Assembly (NCBI RefSeq): GCF_018967845.1 | Contig: NZ_JAHLZZ010000001.1 | Location: forward strand, 930,001 to 994,000 | Reading direction: 5' to 3' | Length of the DNA stretch: 64,000 nucleotides | DNA from: Hymenobacter siberiensis | Lineage (GTDB): Bacteria; Bacteroidota; Bacteroidia; Cytophagales; Hymenobacteraceae | In this document: one piece after another, positions 1 through 8,212 of the stretch | How positions within the stretch are numbered: position 1 is the first letter of the stretch | Layout: every line of letters starts with the position of its first letter | Position numbers and translations under genes: made by a program | The notes under the pieces: model-generated | Told to the model about the DNA's origin: nothing | Seen by the model: only the letters and a program-made list of their open reading frames with translations | The model's database searches: none

Positions 1-1158
1 CGCCACGCCCGGCAGCTCGACCAAAGCCGCCGCCTGGTGCTCAGCTACCGCCACCAGGCCTCGGCGCGGGCGCAGTGGCTGGTGCGCGCCGCCGCGTTTG
101 AGGACGTGCTGAACTACCACGACGACGGTATCACGAGCGACTCGCGGGTGCGCACCACCCAGGGCCAGGCCGAATACACGGCCGCCGTGGGCGCGCGCGG
201 CTCCCTGCGCGTGGGGGCCGAGGTGCAGCACTTCAGCACCACTTTCCGCGAATACGCCAGCCCGCTGACCACCGAAAACCGCGCCGCCGCGTTCGCGCTG
301 TTTCGCTATGACCCGCAGCCCCGCCTGCGCCTCACGGCCAACCTGCGCCAGGCCGCCCTGCCCCAGGGCAACCCCCTCACGCCCACCGCCGGCCTGGAAT
401 GGGACCTTTGGGCGAATGGCCCGGCCCCCGACTCACTCACCACATCACCATTTCACCAGCTCACCTTCAAGGCCAGCGCGGCCCGCAGCTACCGCGCCCC
501 CACGCTTAACGAACGGTTTTTTAACCCCGGCGGCAACCCCAGCCTGCGCCCCGAAATCGGGCTGGGCTACGAAGCCGGCCTGCTGCATCGCACCCAACTT
601 GCGCCCCGCACCACGCTGCAAACCGAGCTTACCGGCTACCGCCAACTAGTGGACGACTGGGTGCAGTGGACGCCCGGCCCCGAAGGCTACTGGCGGCCAC
701 GCAACCTGCGCCAGGTGCTCACGCAGGGCCTGGAGGCCAGCACGGCGCTCACGCTCCGGCGCGGGGCGCACCACCTGAGGGCGTGGGCGGCCTACGCCTT
801 CACCCAGGCCCGCACCCGCCGTGCCACCCCCGACGACCCCGTGCCCGTGGGCCAGCCGCTGCCCTACGTGCCCACCCACACCGGCACCCTGAGCCTGGAC
901 TACGCCTGGCACGCCTGGCGTGTGGCCGCCGCCACCAGCACCACTAGCTACCGCTACATCGATGCCACTGCCCGGGCCTTCCTGCCCGGCTATGGCCTGC
1001 TGGGCGGCAGCGTGGGCTATGCGCTGCGCCTGCACGGCGCCGAAGCGCTGCTGCTGCTGCAAGGTAATAACCTTCTCAACCACGCCTATGACAGCTACGA
1101 AGGCCGGCCGGCCCCGCCCCGCGCACTGAGCGTGAGCCTACGCCTGAGCTGGCGCTGA
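1..1158 (+). CDS. TonB-dependent receptor, C-terminal part (BtuB-like)
   Basis: The reading frame is open from the first base of the window, so the gene is cut at its 5' end and only about 385 residues of the outer-membrane barrel are present. Alternating hydrophobic/polar strands, the motif SYRAPTLNERF (typical of TonB receptor barrels near a conserved PN/NP loop), NPSLRPE and a short strand ending LRLSWR at the C terminus all fit a TonB-dependent transporter barrel. The plug and TonB box lie outside the window. Forty-two bases downstream is a beta-propeller lipoprotein in the same direction, the arrangement known for BtuB-BtuG corrinoid uptake in Bacteroides. The substrate (corrinoid) is inferred from that neighbour, not from the barrel itself. 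Confidence 0.85.
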   Translation, partial: RHARQLDQSRRLVLSYRHQASARAQWLVRAAAFEDVLNYHDDGITSDSRVRTTQGQAEYTAAVGARGSLRVGAEVQHFSTTFREYASPLTTENRAAAFALFRYDPQPRLRLTANLRQAALPQGNPLTPTAGLEWDLWANGPAPDSLTTSPFHQLTFKASAARSYRAPTLNERFFNPGGNPSLRPEIGLGYEAGLLHRTQLAPRTTLQTELTGYRQLVDDWVQWTPGPEGYWRPRNLRQVLTQGLEASTALTLRRGAHHLRAWAAYAFTQARTRRATPDDPVPVGQPLPYVPTHTGTLSLDYAWHAWRVAAATSTTSYRYIDATARAFLPGYGLLGGSVGYALRLHGAEALLLLQGNNLLNHAYDSYEGRPAPPRALSVSLRLSWR

Positions 1159-1200
1159 TTTTCAAATTTCATCACTCATTTTTCTCCTTTTTGTTTTCTC

Positions 1201-2304
1201 ATGCGTTTTTCTAACTATCTGATTGTTTCGGCACTGGCTTTGGTGAGCCTGGCCGGCTGTAGCCCCGACAAGGAGGTGACCGTGGCCCCATCGTCCGACA
1301 ATAACAACGTGTTTGTGCTCAACGAAGGCGCTTATTCCTCCACTGGCACGGGTACGGTCACGTTGTTTAACAAAAGCACCAAGGCCGTAACCCCCGACTT
1401 GTTCGCGAGCGTGAACGGTGCGGGCCGCCGCCTGGGCAACGTGGTGCAGAGCATGGCCGTGCGCGACAAGCGCGGCTACATCGTGGTGAACGGGGCCAAT
1501 AAAGTGGAAGTGGTGTCGCTGCCCGATTTTAAGTCGGTGGGCGTTATTACCGGGTTGAGAAATCCGCGCTACTTCCTGCCCATCAGCACCAGCCGCGCTT
1601 ACGTGACGCAGTGGGGCAACTACAGCACGGTGCGGCCCGGCATCAAAATCGTGGATTTGATTACCAATAGCGTGGTCGATAGCATTGCCACCGGCGCCAC
1701 GCCGGAGCGCCTGACTGTGGCTGGCGGCAAGGTATTCGTGGCCAACTCGGGCGACAACACTGTCACCGTCATCGACCCCACCACCAACCGCGTCACCAAT
1801 ACCCTGACCGTAGGCGATGCCCCCAATAGCTTCGCGCTCGATAAAAACAACCGCCTGTGGGTGCTCTGCGGCGGGTTCATAGCCTACAACGCCAACTACA
1901 CCGTCGACTACGCGGCCACTACGCCGGGCAAGCTCGTCGGCCTCGACCCGGCCAATCCTGCGGTGGGGGCCACCTCGCGTACATTTGCCAGCAACCGCTA
2001 CGCGCCCAACGACATTCATACTAACCCGGCCGGCGACCAGCTCTATTTCCGCGCCGCCGATGGCTACTCCTACCTGGGGGCCGTGGTGCGTCTGGGCATT
2101 GCCGATGCCGCTTTGCCGTCGCTCACGGGGACGCCGTTCATCGACGGGCTGTTTTACGGCCTGGGCATCGACCCGGTCGATGGCACCGTTTATACCGGCA
2201 CGGGCACCTTCTCGGTCGATAAAATGACGCGCTACCAGCCCAACGGCACCAAAATCGACGAAACCGTGGTGGGCGCCGGCCCCAACGGCTTCGTGTTCTT
2301 CTAA
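1201..2304 (+). CDS. YncE/DUF5074-like beta-propeller surface lipoprotein (BtuG-like)
   Basis: A 367-residue lipoprotein. The N terminus has a hydrophobic stretch followed by the lipobox SLAGC near residue 20, so the mature protein should be lipid-anchored, probably at the cell surface. The rest is made of repeated blades of about 45 residues, with motifs such as VFVLNEGAY, ANSGDNTVTVID and TNTLTVGDAPN, as in the seven-bladed YncE/DUF5074 propellers. In Bacteroides the BtuG members of this fold capture vitamin B12 and sit as a lid on BtuB. Its position directly after a TonB receptor supports a substrate-capture role. The cobalamin assignment is inference; other YncE-like propellers serve other receptors. 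Confidence 0.75.
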   Translation: MRFSNYLIVSALALVSLAGCSPDKEVTVAPSSDNNNVFVLNEGAYSSTGTGTVTLFNKSTKAVTPDLFASVNGAGRRLGNVVQSMAVRDKRGYIVVNGANKVEVVSLPDFKSVGVITGLRNPRYFLPISTSRAYVTQWGNYSTVRPGIKIVDLITNSVVDSIATGATPERLTVAGGKVFVANSGDNTVTVIDPTTNRVTNTLTVGDAPNSFALDKNNRLWVLCGGFIAYNANYTVDYAATTPGKLVGLDPANPAVGATSRTFASNRYAPNDIHTNPAGDQLYFRAADGYSYLGAVVRLGIADAALPSLTGTPFIDGLFYGLGIDPVDGTVYTGTGTFSVDKMTRYQPNGTKIDETVVGAGPNGFVFF

Positions 2305-2362
2305 GCTAAGGCGCTCAGCCGCCAGCTTTCCCGTTTCTTCTCCTTTCTTTCTGCAAATACTG

Positions 2363-2397
2363 AAAAAGGCCCGTTCCGAAAGGAATGGGCCTTTTTT
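2363..2397 (+). terminator. Rho-independent terminator after the BtuG-like gene
   Basis: A 15-bp stem (AAAAAGGCCCGTTCC pairing with GGAATGGGCCTTTTT, one G-T wobble) with a GAAA tetraloop, followed by a T-run. The A-run on the other side makes it work in both directions, so it may also end the convergent lipoprotein gene. Confidence 0.85.
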
Positions 2398-2430
2398 GCG
2401 CGTCCTGGATTTGAAGCCGGCCGAATGAAA

Positions 2431-2703
2431 CTAGTCGGCGATGCCGTCGTGGTTGCGGTCTTTGGCGTCGCCGGCGGCTTTGTAGAGCTCTTTGCCGGTG
2501 GGGCGGTTGGTGGTGTCGCGGCGCAGGCCAGCCGTGGCCGAGTCGCCGCCGGCTACGCCGTCGGTGCCGGCGGCGGGGCCTTTTTTATTGTAACCGCGCT
2601 CCACGTTGGTGTCACCCTCTTTGGTGCCCGAGCTGCAGGCGCTAAAAGTGGCGGTGAGGGCGCAGGCCACGGCGAGGGGGCGGAGGAAAGTTTTCAACGA
2701 CAT
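2431..2703 (-). CDS. small lipoprotein of unknown function
   Basis: About 90 residues. I place the start at the internal ATG (MSLKTFLRPL) because it gives a normal lipoprotein signal: a hydrophobic stretch ending in the lipobox FSACSS; an upstream in-frame start would add a second hydrophobic leader. The mature part is Gly/Thr/Asp rich and ends in DRNHDGIAD, which resembles a single acidic calcium-binding loop of the thrombospondin-3 type found at the ends of many Bacteroidota lipoproteins. It is convergent with the preceding propeller gene. No function can be named. Confidence 0.65.
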   Translation of the reverse strand: MSLKTFLRPLAVACALTATFSACSSGTKEGDTNVERGYNKKGPAAGTDGVAGGDSATAGLRRDTTNRPTGKELYKAAGDAKDRNHDGIAD

Positions 2704-2870
2704 AAAAAAGCGAAGGTGAAGGATAAATAACGTATGATGGCGCAAGGTAGAAAAATAACCCGCCCGCCCGCAACCCGAACCACTGGGCGCGGGTACGGTT
2801 GTAGCGGAGCGGGCCAGCCGAAGGTTGCCCCAAACTGCGCGCTCCCGATTTATTTTTTTCCATTTGCCCG

Positions 2871-3467
2871 ATGTCCAATCCGATTTCTGACTCCCTGCCG
2901 GCCCCGGTCTATACTTACCCCGAGTTTCGCACCCTGATGGCTACGCTGGTCGCCGAGCACCGCACCACCGGCCCCGAGCAGACGCCGGGCCTCATCCGCT
3001 ACACCGACCAGAACCAGACGCACCTCGACAACGGCCAGGCCCGGCCCCTGCTTCCGGCCCTGCTTGAGAAGCTGCGCCAGCTGCCCCACCCCGAGCGCTG
3101 GCTGGTACTGGGCGAAGCCTGGTGCGGCGACACCGCCCACGCCCTGCCCATTCTGGCCCACCTGGCCGACGAAAGCCAGGGCCGCGTCACGCTGCACGTC
3201 GTGCTCCGTTCCGAACACCCCGAGCTGATGGCCACCCACCAGACCGACGGCAAAAACAGCATCCCCAAACTCATTCGCTACGACGCAGCCACCGGCACCG
3301 AACTCAGCACCTGGGGCCCGCGCCCGGCTGCTGCGCAAGTGCTGAGTCACCAGCTGCACAGTGATAAATCTTTGCACGTCAATCAGGTAGTAAAAGGCAT
3401 GAATGCGTGGTATGAGGCCGATAATGGCCAGGCCATGCAGCAGGAATTGCTGGCACTGTTGGGCTAA
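2871..3467 (+). CDS. thioredoxin-family protein with a single active-site cysteine
   Basis: 198 residues, ATG start. The central segment WLVLGEAWCGDTAHALPIL matches the thioredoxin-fold subfamily common in Bacteroidota and Firmicutes, in which the usual CxxC is reduced to WCGD, keeping only the first cysteine. SIPKLIRYD supplies the strand near the cis-proline position of the fold. With one cysteine a classical disulfide exchange is not expected; a bacillithiol- or thiol-linked role is possible but unproven. It has no signal peptide, so it is cytoplasmic. A promoter-like TATTTTG lies just downstream, ahead of the next gene, so the two are probably separate units. Confidence 0.8.
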   Translation: MSNPISDSLPAPVYTYPEFRTLMATLVAEHRTTGPEQTPGLIRYTDQNQTHLDNGQARPLLPALLEKLRQLPHPERWLVLGEAWCGDTAHALPILAHLADESQGRVTLHVVLRSEHPELMATHQTDGKNSIPKLIRYDAATGTELSTWGPRPAAAQVLSHQLHSDKSLHVNQVVKGMNAWYEADNGQAMQQELLALLG

Positions 3468-3521
3468 GTGTGGGGTTCAACCAAAAATTCCCCTATTTTG
3501 CACCTCCCCAATTCCTAATCT

Positions 3522-3881
3522 ATGCCTTTGCCACTGCGCCGTCGCCTTCAGAACCACGTTGCCGCCTGGCCCTGGCGGCGGGTGGGCGTGCTGGCCGGCG
3601 TTAGTCTGCTGTTGGCACTAATGCTGGTAGTTTATTTGTTTGGCATAAGCGACCATTTCTTTAGTCGACTTTTTTTTGCGTTTCTCGTATTGGTCTGGCT
3701 GCTGGCCGTTACGTTCCTGGTGGTGGTACCCTTCGTGAGTTGGGCCACCGCGCATTGGTTCGGACGCGGATGGGCCGAAATTTCGACGCCGGCCCCACGG
3801 CCCCGTCGAGCTGCTCCGGGCGCATCAGCAGCGCGTTCTATTTCTCCACCGGCTGCCTCGCGGCGGCCCGAAACACGTTAA
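3522..3881 (+). CDS. small membrane protein, unknown function
   Basis: 119 residues, ATG start. Two hydrophobic segments at about residues 22-44 (VLAGVSLLLALMLVVYLFGI) and 49-72 predict two membrane helices, followed by a Pro/Arg/Ala-rich, probably disordered tail. The stop codon lies five bases before the TTG start proposed for the AraC regulator, so the two are probably translated from one message. No family is recognised. A possible role is as membrane partner of the regulator, but this is inference from spacing only. Confidence 0.6.
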   Translation: MPLPLRRRLQNHVAAWPWRRVGVLAGVSLLLALMLVVYLFGISDHFFSRLFFAFLVLVWLLAVTFLVVVPFVSWATAHWFGRGWAEISTPAPRPRRAAPGASAARSISPPAASRRPETR

Positions 3882-3886
3882 AGCCC

Positions 3887-4459
3887 TTGAAAACCAACCT
3901 ACTGCATATCAAAAATATGGTGTGCCCCCGGTGCGTAGAAGCCGTGCACAACCTGTTGGAGCGCGCTGGTTACAGCCCCAAAGCCGTAACGCTGGGCGTC
4001 GCTGAGCTCGACGAGAACACGCCCGCCGACCCCGAAGACCTGGCCCCGCTGCTGCAGGCCGCCGGCTTCGAGCTGCTGCGCGGCCGGGCTGAGCAGCTTA
4101 CTGAACAAATCAAAGGCACCCTGGCCGAATACCTGGAGCACCTGCGCACGGCGCGCTCGCCGCTTACCACATCGGCTTTTCTGACCGACCGGTTTGCGGC
4201 CACCTACTCGCACCTGAGCAAGGTGTTTTCGCGCACCGCGCACCTCACCATCGAGAAATACCTCATCCGCCTCAAAATTGAGCGCGTGAAAGAAATGCTC
4301 AGCTACGGCGAGCTGACCCTGAACCAGATAGCCGACCAGATGCGCTACAGCTCCGGCCAGCACCTGAGCAACCAGTTCCGGCAGGTGACGGGCTACTCCG
4401 TAAGCGAGTTCCGCCGCCTCATGCTGCCCGAGCGCCTGTCGCTGGATGCGCTGGCGTAG
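3887..4459 (+). CDS. AraC-family regulator with N-terminal HMA-like domain
   Basis: 190 residues if started at the TTG at 3887, five bases after the previous stop; longer in-frame upstream starts would overlap the membrane-protein gene and add low-complexity residues. The N terminus (LHIKNMVCPRC) is a ferredoxin-fold heavy-metal-associated-like segment with a CxxC, as in the short AraC regulators widespread in Bacteroidota that lack a cupin sensor. The C-terminal half holds the two helix-turn-helices of the AraC fold: LSKVFSRTAHLTIEKYLI and LNQIADQMRYSSGQHLSNQF followed by TGYSVSEFRR. It may sense a metal or thiol signal through the CxxC; its targets are unknown. Confidence 0.8.
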   Translation: MKTNLLHIKNMVCPRCVEAVHNLLERAGYSPKAVTLGVAELDENTPADPEDLAPLLQAAGFELLRGRAEQLTEQIKGTLAEYLEHLRTARSPLTTSAFLTDRFAATYSHLSKVFSRTAHLTIEKYLIRLKIERVKEMLSYGELTLNQIADQMRYSSGQHLSNQFRQVTGYSVSEFRRLMLPERLSLDALA

Positions 4460-4473
4460 GCCGTTGGCTTGAT

Positions 4474-4510
4474 AAAAAAGCGCCGCCCTGGTCCAGAGCG
4501 GCGCTTTTTT
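4474..4510 (+). terminator. terminator after the AraC regulator
   Basis: An inverted repeat AAAAAAGCGCCGC ... GCGGCGCTTTTTT with an 11-base loop and a terminal T-run, placed just after the stop codon. Confidence 0.85.
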
Positions 4511-4513
4511 GTA

Positions 4514-4610
4514 GCATACGCTTTGGCTTGTGCACGAGCGGAGCGAGTACAATGCGCCTCACTGTTCAACGCGTTTACTCGCTCCGCCGTGCACAAGCCA
4601 AAGCGTATGC
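4514..4610. repeat. long inverted repeat (about 35-bp arms)
   Basis: GCATACGCTTTGGCTTGTGC at the left is matched by its reverse complement at the right end, with arms continuing through the GAGCGGAGCGAGTA segment and a spacer of about 26 bases. It follows directly on a terminator, so it is not needed for termination. It looks like a REP/MITE-like palindromic element. Confidence 0.8.
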
Positions 4611-4675
4611 CACATCTCCCCGACCTTTGTTCCTCAATTTGAACCCCGGGCCCCGCGACCGGGTTAGTCTCCACT

Positions 4676-6985
4676 GTGCCTACTGCTTCGCCCCGCATCC
4701 TGCTTCTCACGCCGCCGCTCACGCAGCTCAACACTCCGTACCCGGCCACGGCCTACATCAAGGGCTTTCTGGGGGGGCGCGGCTACGCTGTGACGCAGGC
4801 CGACATGGGCCTGCAGCTGGTGCTGCGCCTGTTTTCGGAGGCCGGCTTGCGGCGGGTTTTTCAGGCAATCGAAGCCGGTGGTTTCGACCTGAGCGACAAT
4901 GCCACGCGCATGCTGCGCCTGCAAAACCGCTACCTGGCCACCATCGCCCCAGTCATCCGTTTTCTTCAGAATAAAGACCTCACGCTGGCCCCGCGCATCT
5001 GCCATGGCCGTTTCCTGCCCGAGGCCAGCCGCTTCGATAACGTGGCCGACCTCGAAACTGCCTTCGGCACCATGGGCCTCACGGACCAGGCCCGCCACCT
5101 GGCCACGCTTTACCTCGAAGACCTCGCCGACCTCATCAAGGAAACCGTGGGGCCGCACTTCGGCTTCTCGCGCTACGCCGAGAAGCTGGCCCTCTCCGCC
5201 ACCAGCTTCGAGCCCCTGCACCAGGAGCTGACCGCCGCCCCCAACCTGCTCGACACCATGCTGCTGGAGGAGCTGGAGCCGCTGCTGGCCCGGGTGCAGC
5301 CCGATATGGTGGGCTTCACCGTGCCCTTCCCTGGCAACCTCTACGGCGCGTTGCGGCTGGCCAAGCACATCAAGCAAATCAGCCCCGCCACCGTGACCGT
5401 GATGGGCGGTGGCTACCCCAATACCGAGCTGCGCGAAATCAAAGAGCCGCGCTTTTTCGACTACATTGATTACCTGACGTTGGATGATGGCGAAGGCCCC
5501 TGGCTGCGGCTGCTGGAATATCTGGCGGGCCAGCAGCAACAAAAAGAACGTCATGCCGAGCGAAGCGAAGCATCTCGCGTGCCGTCACTAATCCTGTCGT
5601 CCAACGATGCGAGCGAGATGCTTCGCTTCGCTCTGCATGACGTTCAACCGGACCGTTCAAAACTCCAGCGCACCTTCCTGCGCGACGAAACTGGCGAAAT
5701 CCAGTACATCAACCACCCCTTCCCCGACGTGCCGCATGCCGAGGTGGGCACGCCCGACTATTCGGATTTGCCCCTCACCGAGTACCTCTCGGTGCTGGAA
5801 GTGCTGAACCCCATGCACCGCCTCTGGAGCGACGGCCGCTGGAACAAGCTCACCGTGGCCCACGGCTGCTACTGGAAGCGCTGCTCGTTCTGCGATGTAA
5901 CGCTGGACTACATTTCGCGCTACGAAACCGCGCCCAGCACCCTGCTGGTGGACCGCATCGAGCAAATCATCAACCAAACCGGCCAGACCGGCTTTCACTT
6001 CGTGGACGAGGCCGCACCGCCGCTGGCCCTGCGCGACCTGGCCGTGGAGCTGCTCAAGCGCCGGGTGCCCATCACCTGGTGGGGCAACATCCGGTTCGAA
6101 AAAACATTCTCGCCCGACCTCTGCCGGCTGCTGGCCGCCTCGGGCTGCATCGCCATTTCGGGCGGGCTGGAAGTGGCCTCGGATAGGTTGTTGGTCTTGA
6201 TGGAAAAGGGCGTGACCATCGCCCAGGTGGCCCGCGTCACGGACGGCTTCACTCAGGCCGGCATCATGGTGCACGCCTACCTGATGTACGGCTTCCCCAC
6301 CGAAACCGCGCAGGAAACCGTGGATAGCCTCGAAGTAGTGCGCCAGCTGTTCGCGGCCGGCGTGGTGCAAAGCGGCTACTGGCACCGCTTTTCGATGACT
6401 GCGCACTCGCCCGTGGGTAAAAATCCGGCGAAGTACCAGGTGGCGGCCATCGGCCCTGAGCCCGCCGGCTTTGCCTGGAACGACTTGTGGCACGACGACC
6501 CGCTGGGTACCGACCACGAAGCCTTCGGCCCCGGCCTGGCCAAGTCGCTCTACAACTACCTGCATGGCGTGGCCCTGGATGAGCCCCTGGCTCGCTGGTT
6601 CGATTTCAAAACCCCGAAAACGACGACCCCGCGCCACCTCATTCAGCAGGCCCTGCAAGCCCCCGATAAACCCGACTTCGCCCGGCAAAACCAGCGCCTG
6701 TTCTGGCTCGGCAACGCCCCCGAAATTCGCATCGAGCCCGGCAAAAAAGCCCCCCGCGCCGTGCTCACCTGCTACGAGCAGGCCGAGGATTTCGAGGTGA
6801 AAACCACCGAAGCCGCCGGCCGCTGGCTACACCAGCTCCTCACCCAGCTCAGCCAGGATTTTGACACCAAAGTGCTGCTGCGCGATGCTGTCGCCAGCTT
6901 TCCGAAATCAGAAGGCTCATTCGAAGCGTTTCTGCAAAGCCCGGCCTGGGCGCTGCTGCGCGAAAAGGGCCTGCTGTTGCTGTAG
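4676..6985 (+). CDS. B12-binding-domain radical SAM protein with an in-frame palindrome insert
   Basis: 769 residues from a GTG start (an ATG-less N terminus MPTASPRILLLTPPLTQLN is well formed). The N-terminal part, up to about residue 280, is a cobalamin-binding-like Rossmann region (VGFTVPFPG, VTVMGGGYPNTE). The radical SAM core starts near residue 395 with HGCYWKRCSFCD, a cysteine cluster spaced CX4CX2C rather than the classical CX3CX2C, followed by FVDEAAPP and GGLEVASDRLL. Residues of about 291-323 (KERHAERSEAS ... MLRFALHDV) are encoded by a 100-bp palindromic repeat also found elsewhere in the window between genes, so this is an insert in the linker between the two domains. The reaction catalysed is unknown. 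The family is common in Bacteroidota. Confidence 0.85.
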   Translation: MPTASPRILLLTPPLTQLNTPYPATAYIKGFLGGRGYAVTQADMGLQLVLRLFSEAGLRRVFQAIEAGGFDLSDNATRMLRLQNRYLATIAPVIRFLQNKDLTLAPRICHGRFLPEASRFDNVADLETAFGTMGLTDQARHLATLYLEDLADLIKETVGPHFGFSRYAEKLALSATSFEPLHQELTAAPNLLDTMLLEELEPLLARVQPDMVGFTVPFPGNLYGALRLAKHIKQISPATVTVMGGGYPNTELREIKEPRFFDYIDYLTLDDGEGPWLRLLEYLAGQQQQKERHAERSEASRVPSLILSSNDASEMLRFALHDVQPDRSKLQRTFLRDETGEIQYINHPFPDVPHAEVGTPDYSDLPLTEYLSVLEVLNPMHRLWSDGRWNKLTVAHGCYWKRCSFCDVTLDYISRYETAPSTLLVDRIEQIINQTGQTGFHFVDEAAPPLALRDLAVELLKRRVPITWWGNIRFEKTFSPDLCRLLAASGCIAISGGLEVASDRLLVLMEKGVTIAQVARVTDGFTQAGIMVHAYLMYGFPTETAQETVDSLEVVRQLFAAGVVQSGYWHRFSMTAHSPVGKNPAKYQVAAIGPEPAGFAWNDLWHDDPLGTDHEAFGPGLAKSLYNYLHGVALDEPLARWFDFKTPKTTTPRHLIQQALQAPDKPDFARQNQRLFWLGNAPEIRIEPGKKAPRAVLTCYEQAEDFEVKTTEAAGRWLHQLLTQLSQDFDTKVLLRDAVASFPKSEGSFEAFLQSPAWALLREKGLLLL
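5546..5645. repeat. palindromic repeat family A, copy 1 (inside a coding sequence)
   Basis: An inverted repeat with arms beginning GAACGTCATGCCGAGCGAAG and ending with the near reverse complement at 5613-5645. The same core (GTCATGC, GAGCG, GCATCT) recurs at 16549-16696, 22397-22509 and 50234-50334. Here it is translated in frame within the radical SAM gene. Confidence 0.85.
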
Positions 6986-7005
6986 CCCAGTCTTCCGCGT
7001 GTGCC

Positions 7006-7052
7006 CGTATGCGCCGGTCGGACCGCCCTAGGCGGTCCGACCGGCGCATACG
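7006..7052. repeat. perfect 22-bp-arm palindrome
   Basis: CGTATGCGCCGGTCGGACCG continues to a CTA loop and is followed by its exact reverse complement. It sits between the convergent radical SAM and lipoprotein genes, 20 bases after the radical SAM stop. There is no T-run, so it is a repeat element or a weak bidirectional terminator. Confidence 0.8.
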
Positions 7053-7135
7053 CTTAGCTTACTTAAACGGCGCGGGGATGCGAACTACAGCGTGCGTGCT
7101 ACTGTCCAGCCCGGTACACCAACATGTAAACCGCG

Positions 7136-8194
7136 CTACCGTCCGCGCAGCCACTCCACCACCTCGCTCGGCAGCCCCGGCCCAAACACCGGTCCCAAGC
7201 TGCCCGGTACCAATAAATCGGGGCCGGCGGTGCGGTACACCCGCACGGCCGTGCCGCGCCGCCCGCCCAGCGCGTTGCGCATGGCGGCCGACCGGGCAAG
7301 GGCCCCGGCCCCGCCATACAGGGTCAGCAGCGGCATTTTGCGGCTGCGCAGCTCCCGAAACGCGGCGCGGGCATTGGCATCCACCACGGTATTCTGGGCG
7401 ATGAAGAAGGCGGCCCGGGGCGCGCCCGGGCCGGTGAGCAGCGAGGCCAGCGTGGCGGCCCGGCTTCCGGCGGCCCACATTCCGATGTTGGTGGTGTCGG
7501 CCCCACCGGTGCTGTGTAGCAGGCGCAGGGCCGCTTGCAGGCGTGGCGTTTCCTCGGCGGCCGTGGCCGAGTCGGCGGGCGGGAGCAGCAGCACGATGAT
7601 GCCTTCGCGGGCCAGGGCATCAGCCCAGATAGCGGCCGTGGGAGCCGTTTCCGCATCGGGCAGCAGCACCAGCGCTGCGCCGGGCGTGTCGGTGTCGGCG
7701 GGGGCAAACAGCCAGGCCGAGCCAGTGGCCTGTGGCACTTCTTCGGTGCGGTAGGCGGTGGGCGTGGGCACGCCGCGCTTCACCAGTAGGGCAGTGGCTT
7801 TCGTGGAGTCCAGCATGAGCGTACCGCGCCAGAAATCGCCGTCCAGCGTCAGGGCCAGAGTTTGGCCGGGCCGGGCGGGCCGGCTGAGGCGCAGCTGGTT
7901 ATTGCTGAAAACAATGGTGTCGGCCACGAAGCTGAGCGTGCCCGGAGCCGTAAACTCGGCTTCGTAGTGGCCGGGGCTGGGGTGGCGAATGTCGAGCGTG
8001 GCCCGTGCCCCGGCCTGCCCGGCCGCGCCAAGGCTGCCCTCGTAGTGCCCTACCGGCGGCGTGGCGGCTGCCGCCGCTTGCTCGTTTTGGGGCTGGCAGG
8101 CCGCCAGAAGCGCACCCACGCACAGGGCCAGCAATGCTCCGCTGTGGCGAAGGAAACGGCGGCTCGTCGGGTGCGTGGGGGCTGGCATAGGCAT
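7136..8194 (-). CDS. lipoprotein with alpha/beta-hydrolase-like C-terminal domain
   Basis: 352 residues from the ATG at 8194 (a second ATG six bases later is equally possible; an upstream in-frame TTG is less likely). The signal segment ends in the lipobox LLAACQ. The first half (about residues 45-150) is a beta-rich domain, with GHYEGSLG and LTLDGDFWRGTLML typical of a small lipid- or substrate-binding jelly fold. The second half has an alpha/beta-hydrolase-like pattern (GAALVLLPDA, GIIVLLLPPAD, NIGMWAAGSRAA in place of the GxSxG nucleophile elbow). The elbow reads GMWAAGS, so the catalytic serine is not obvious and it may be inactive. Probably periplasmic face of a membrane. Confidence 0.65.
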   Translation of the reverse strand: MPMPAPTHPTSRRFLRHSGALLALCVGALLAACQPQNEQAAAAATPPVGHYEGSLGAAGQAGARATLDIRHPSPGHYEAEFTAPGTLSFVADTIVFSNNQLRLSRPARPGQTLALTLDGDFWRGTLMLDSTKATALLVKRGVPTPTAYRTEEVPQATGSAWLFAPADTDTPGAALVLLPDAETAPTAAIWADALAREGIIVLLLPPADSATAAEETPRLQAALRLLHSTGGADTTNIGMWAAGSRAATLASLLTGPGAPRAAFFIAQNTVVDANARAAFRELRSRKMPLLTLYGGAGALARSAAMRNALGGRRGTAVRVYRTAGPDLLVPGSLGPVFGPGLPSEVVEWLRGR

Positions 8195-8212
8195 TCGCAA
8201 AAATAGACGCCT

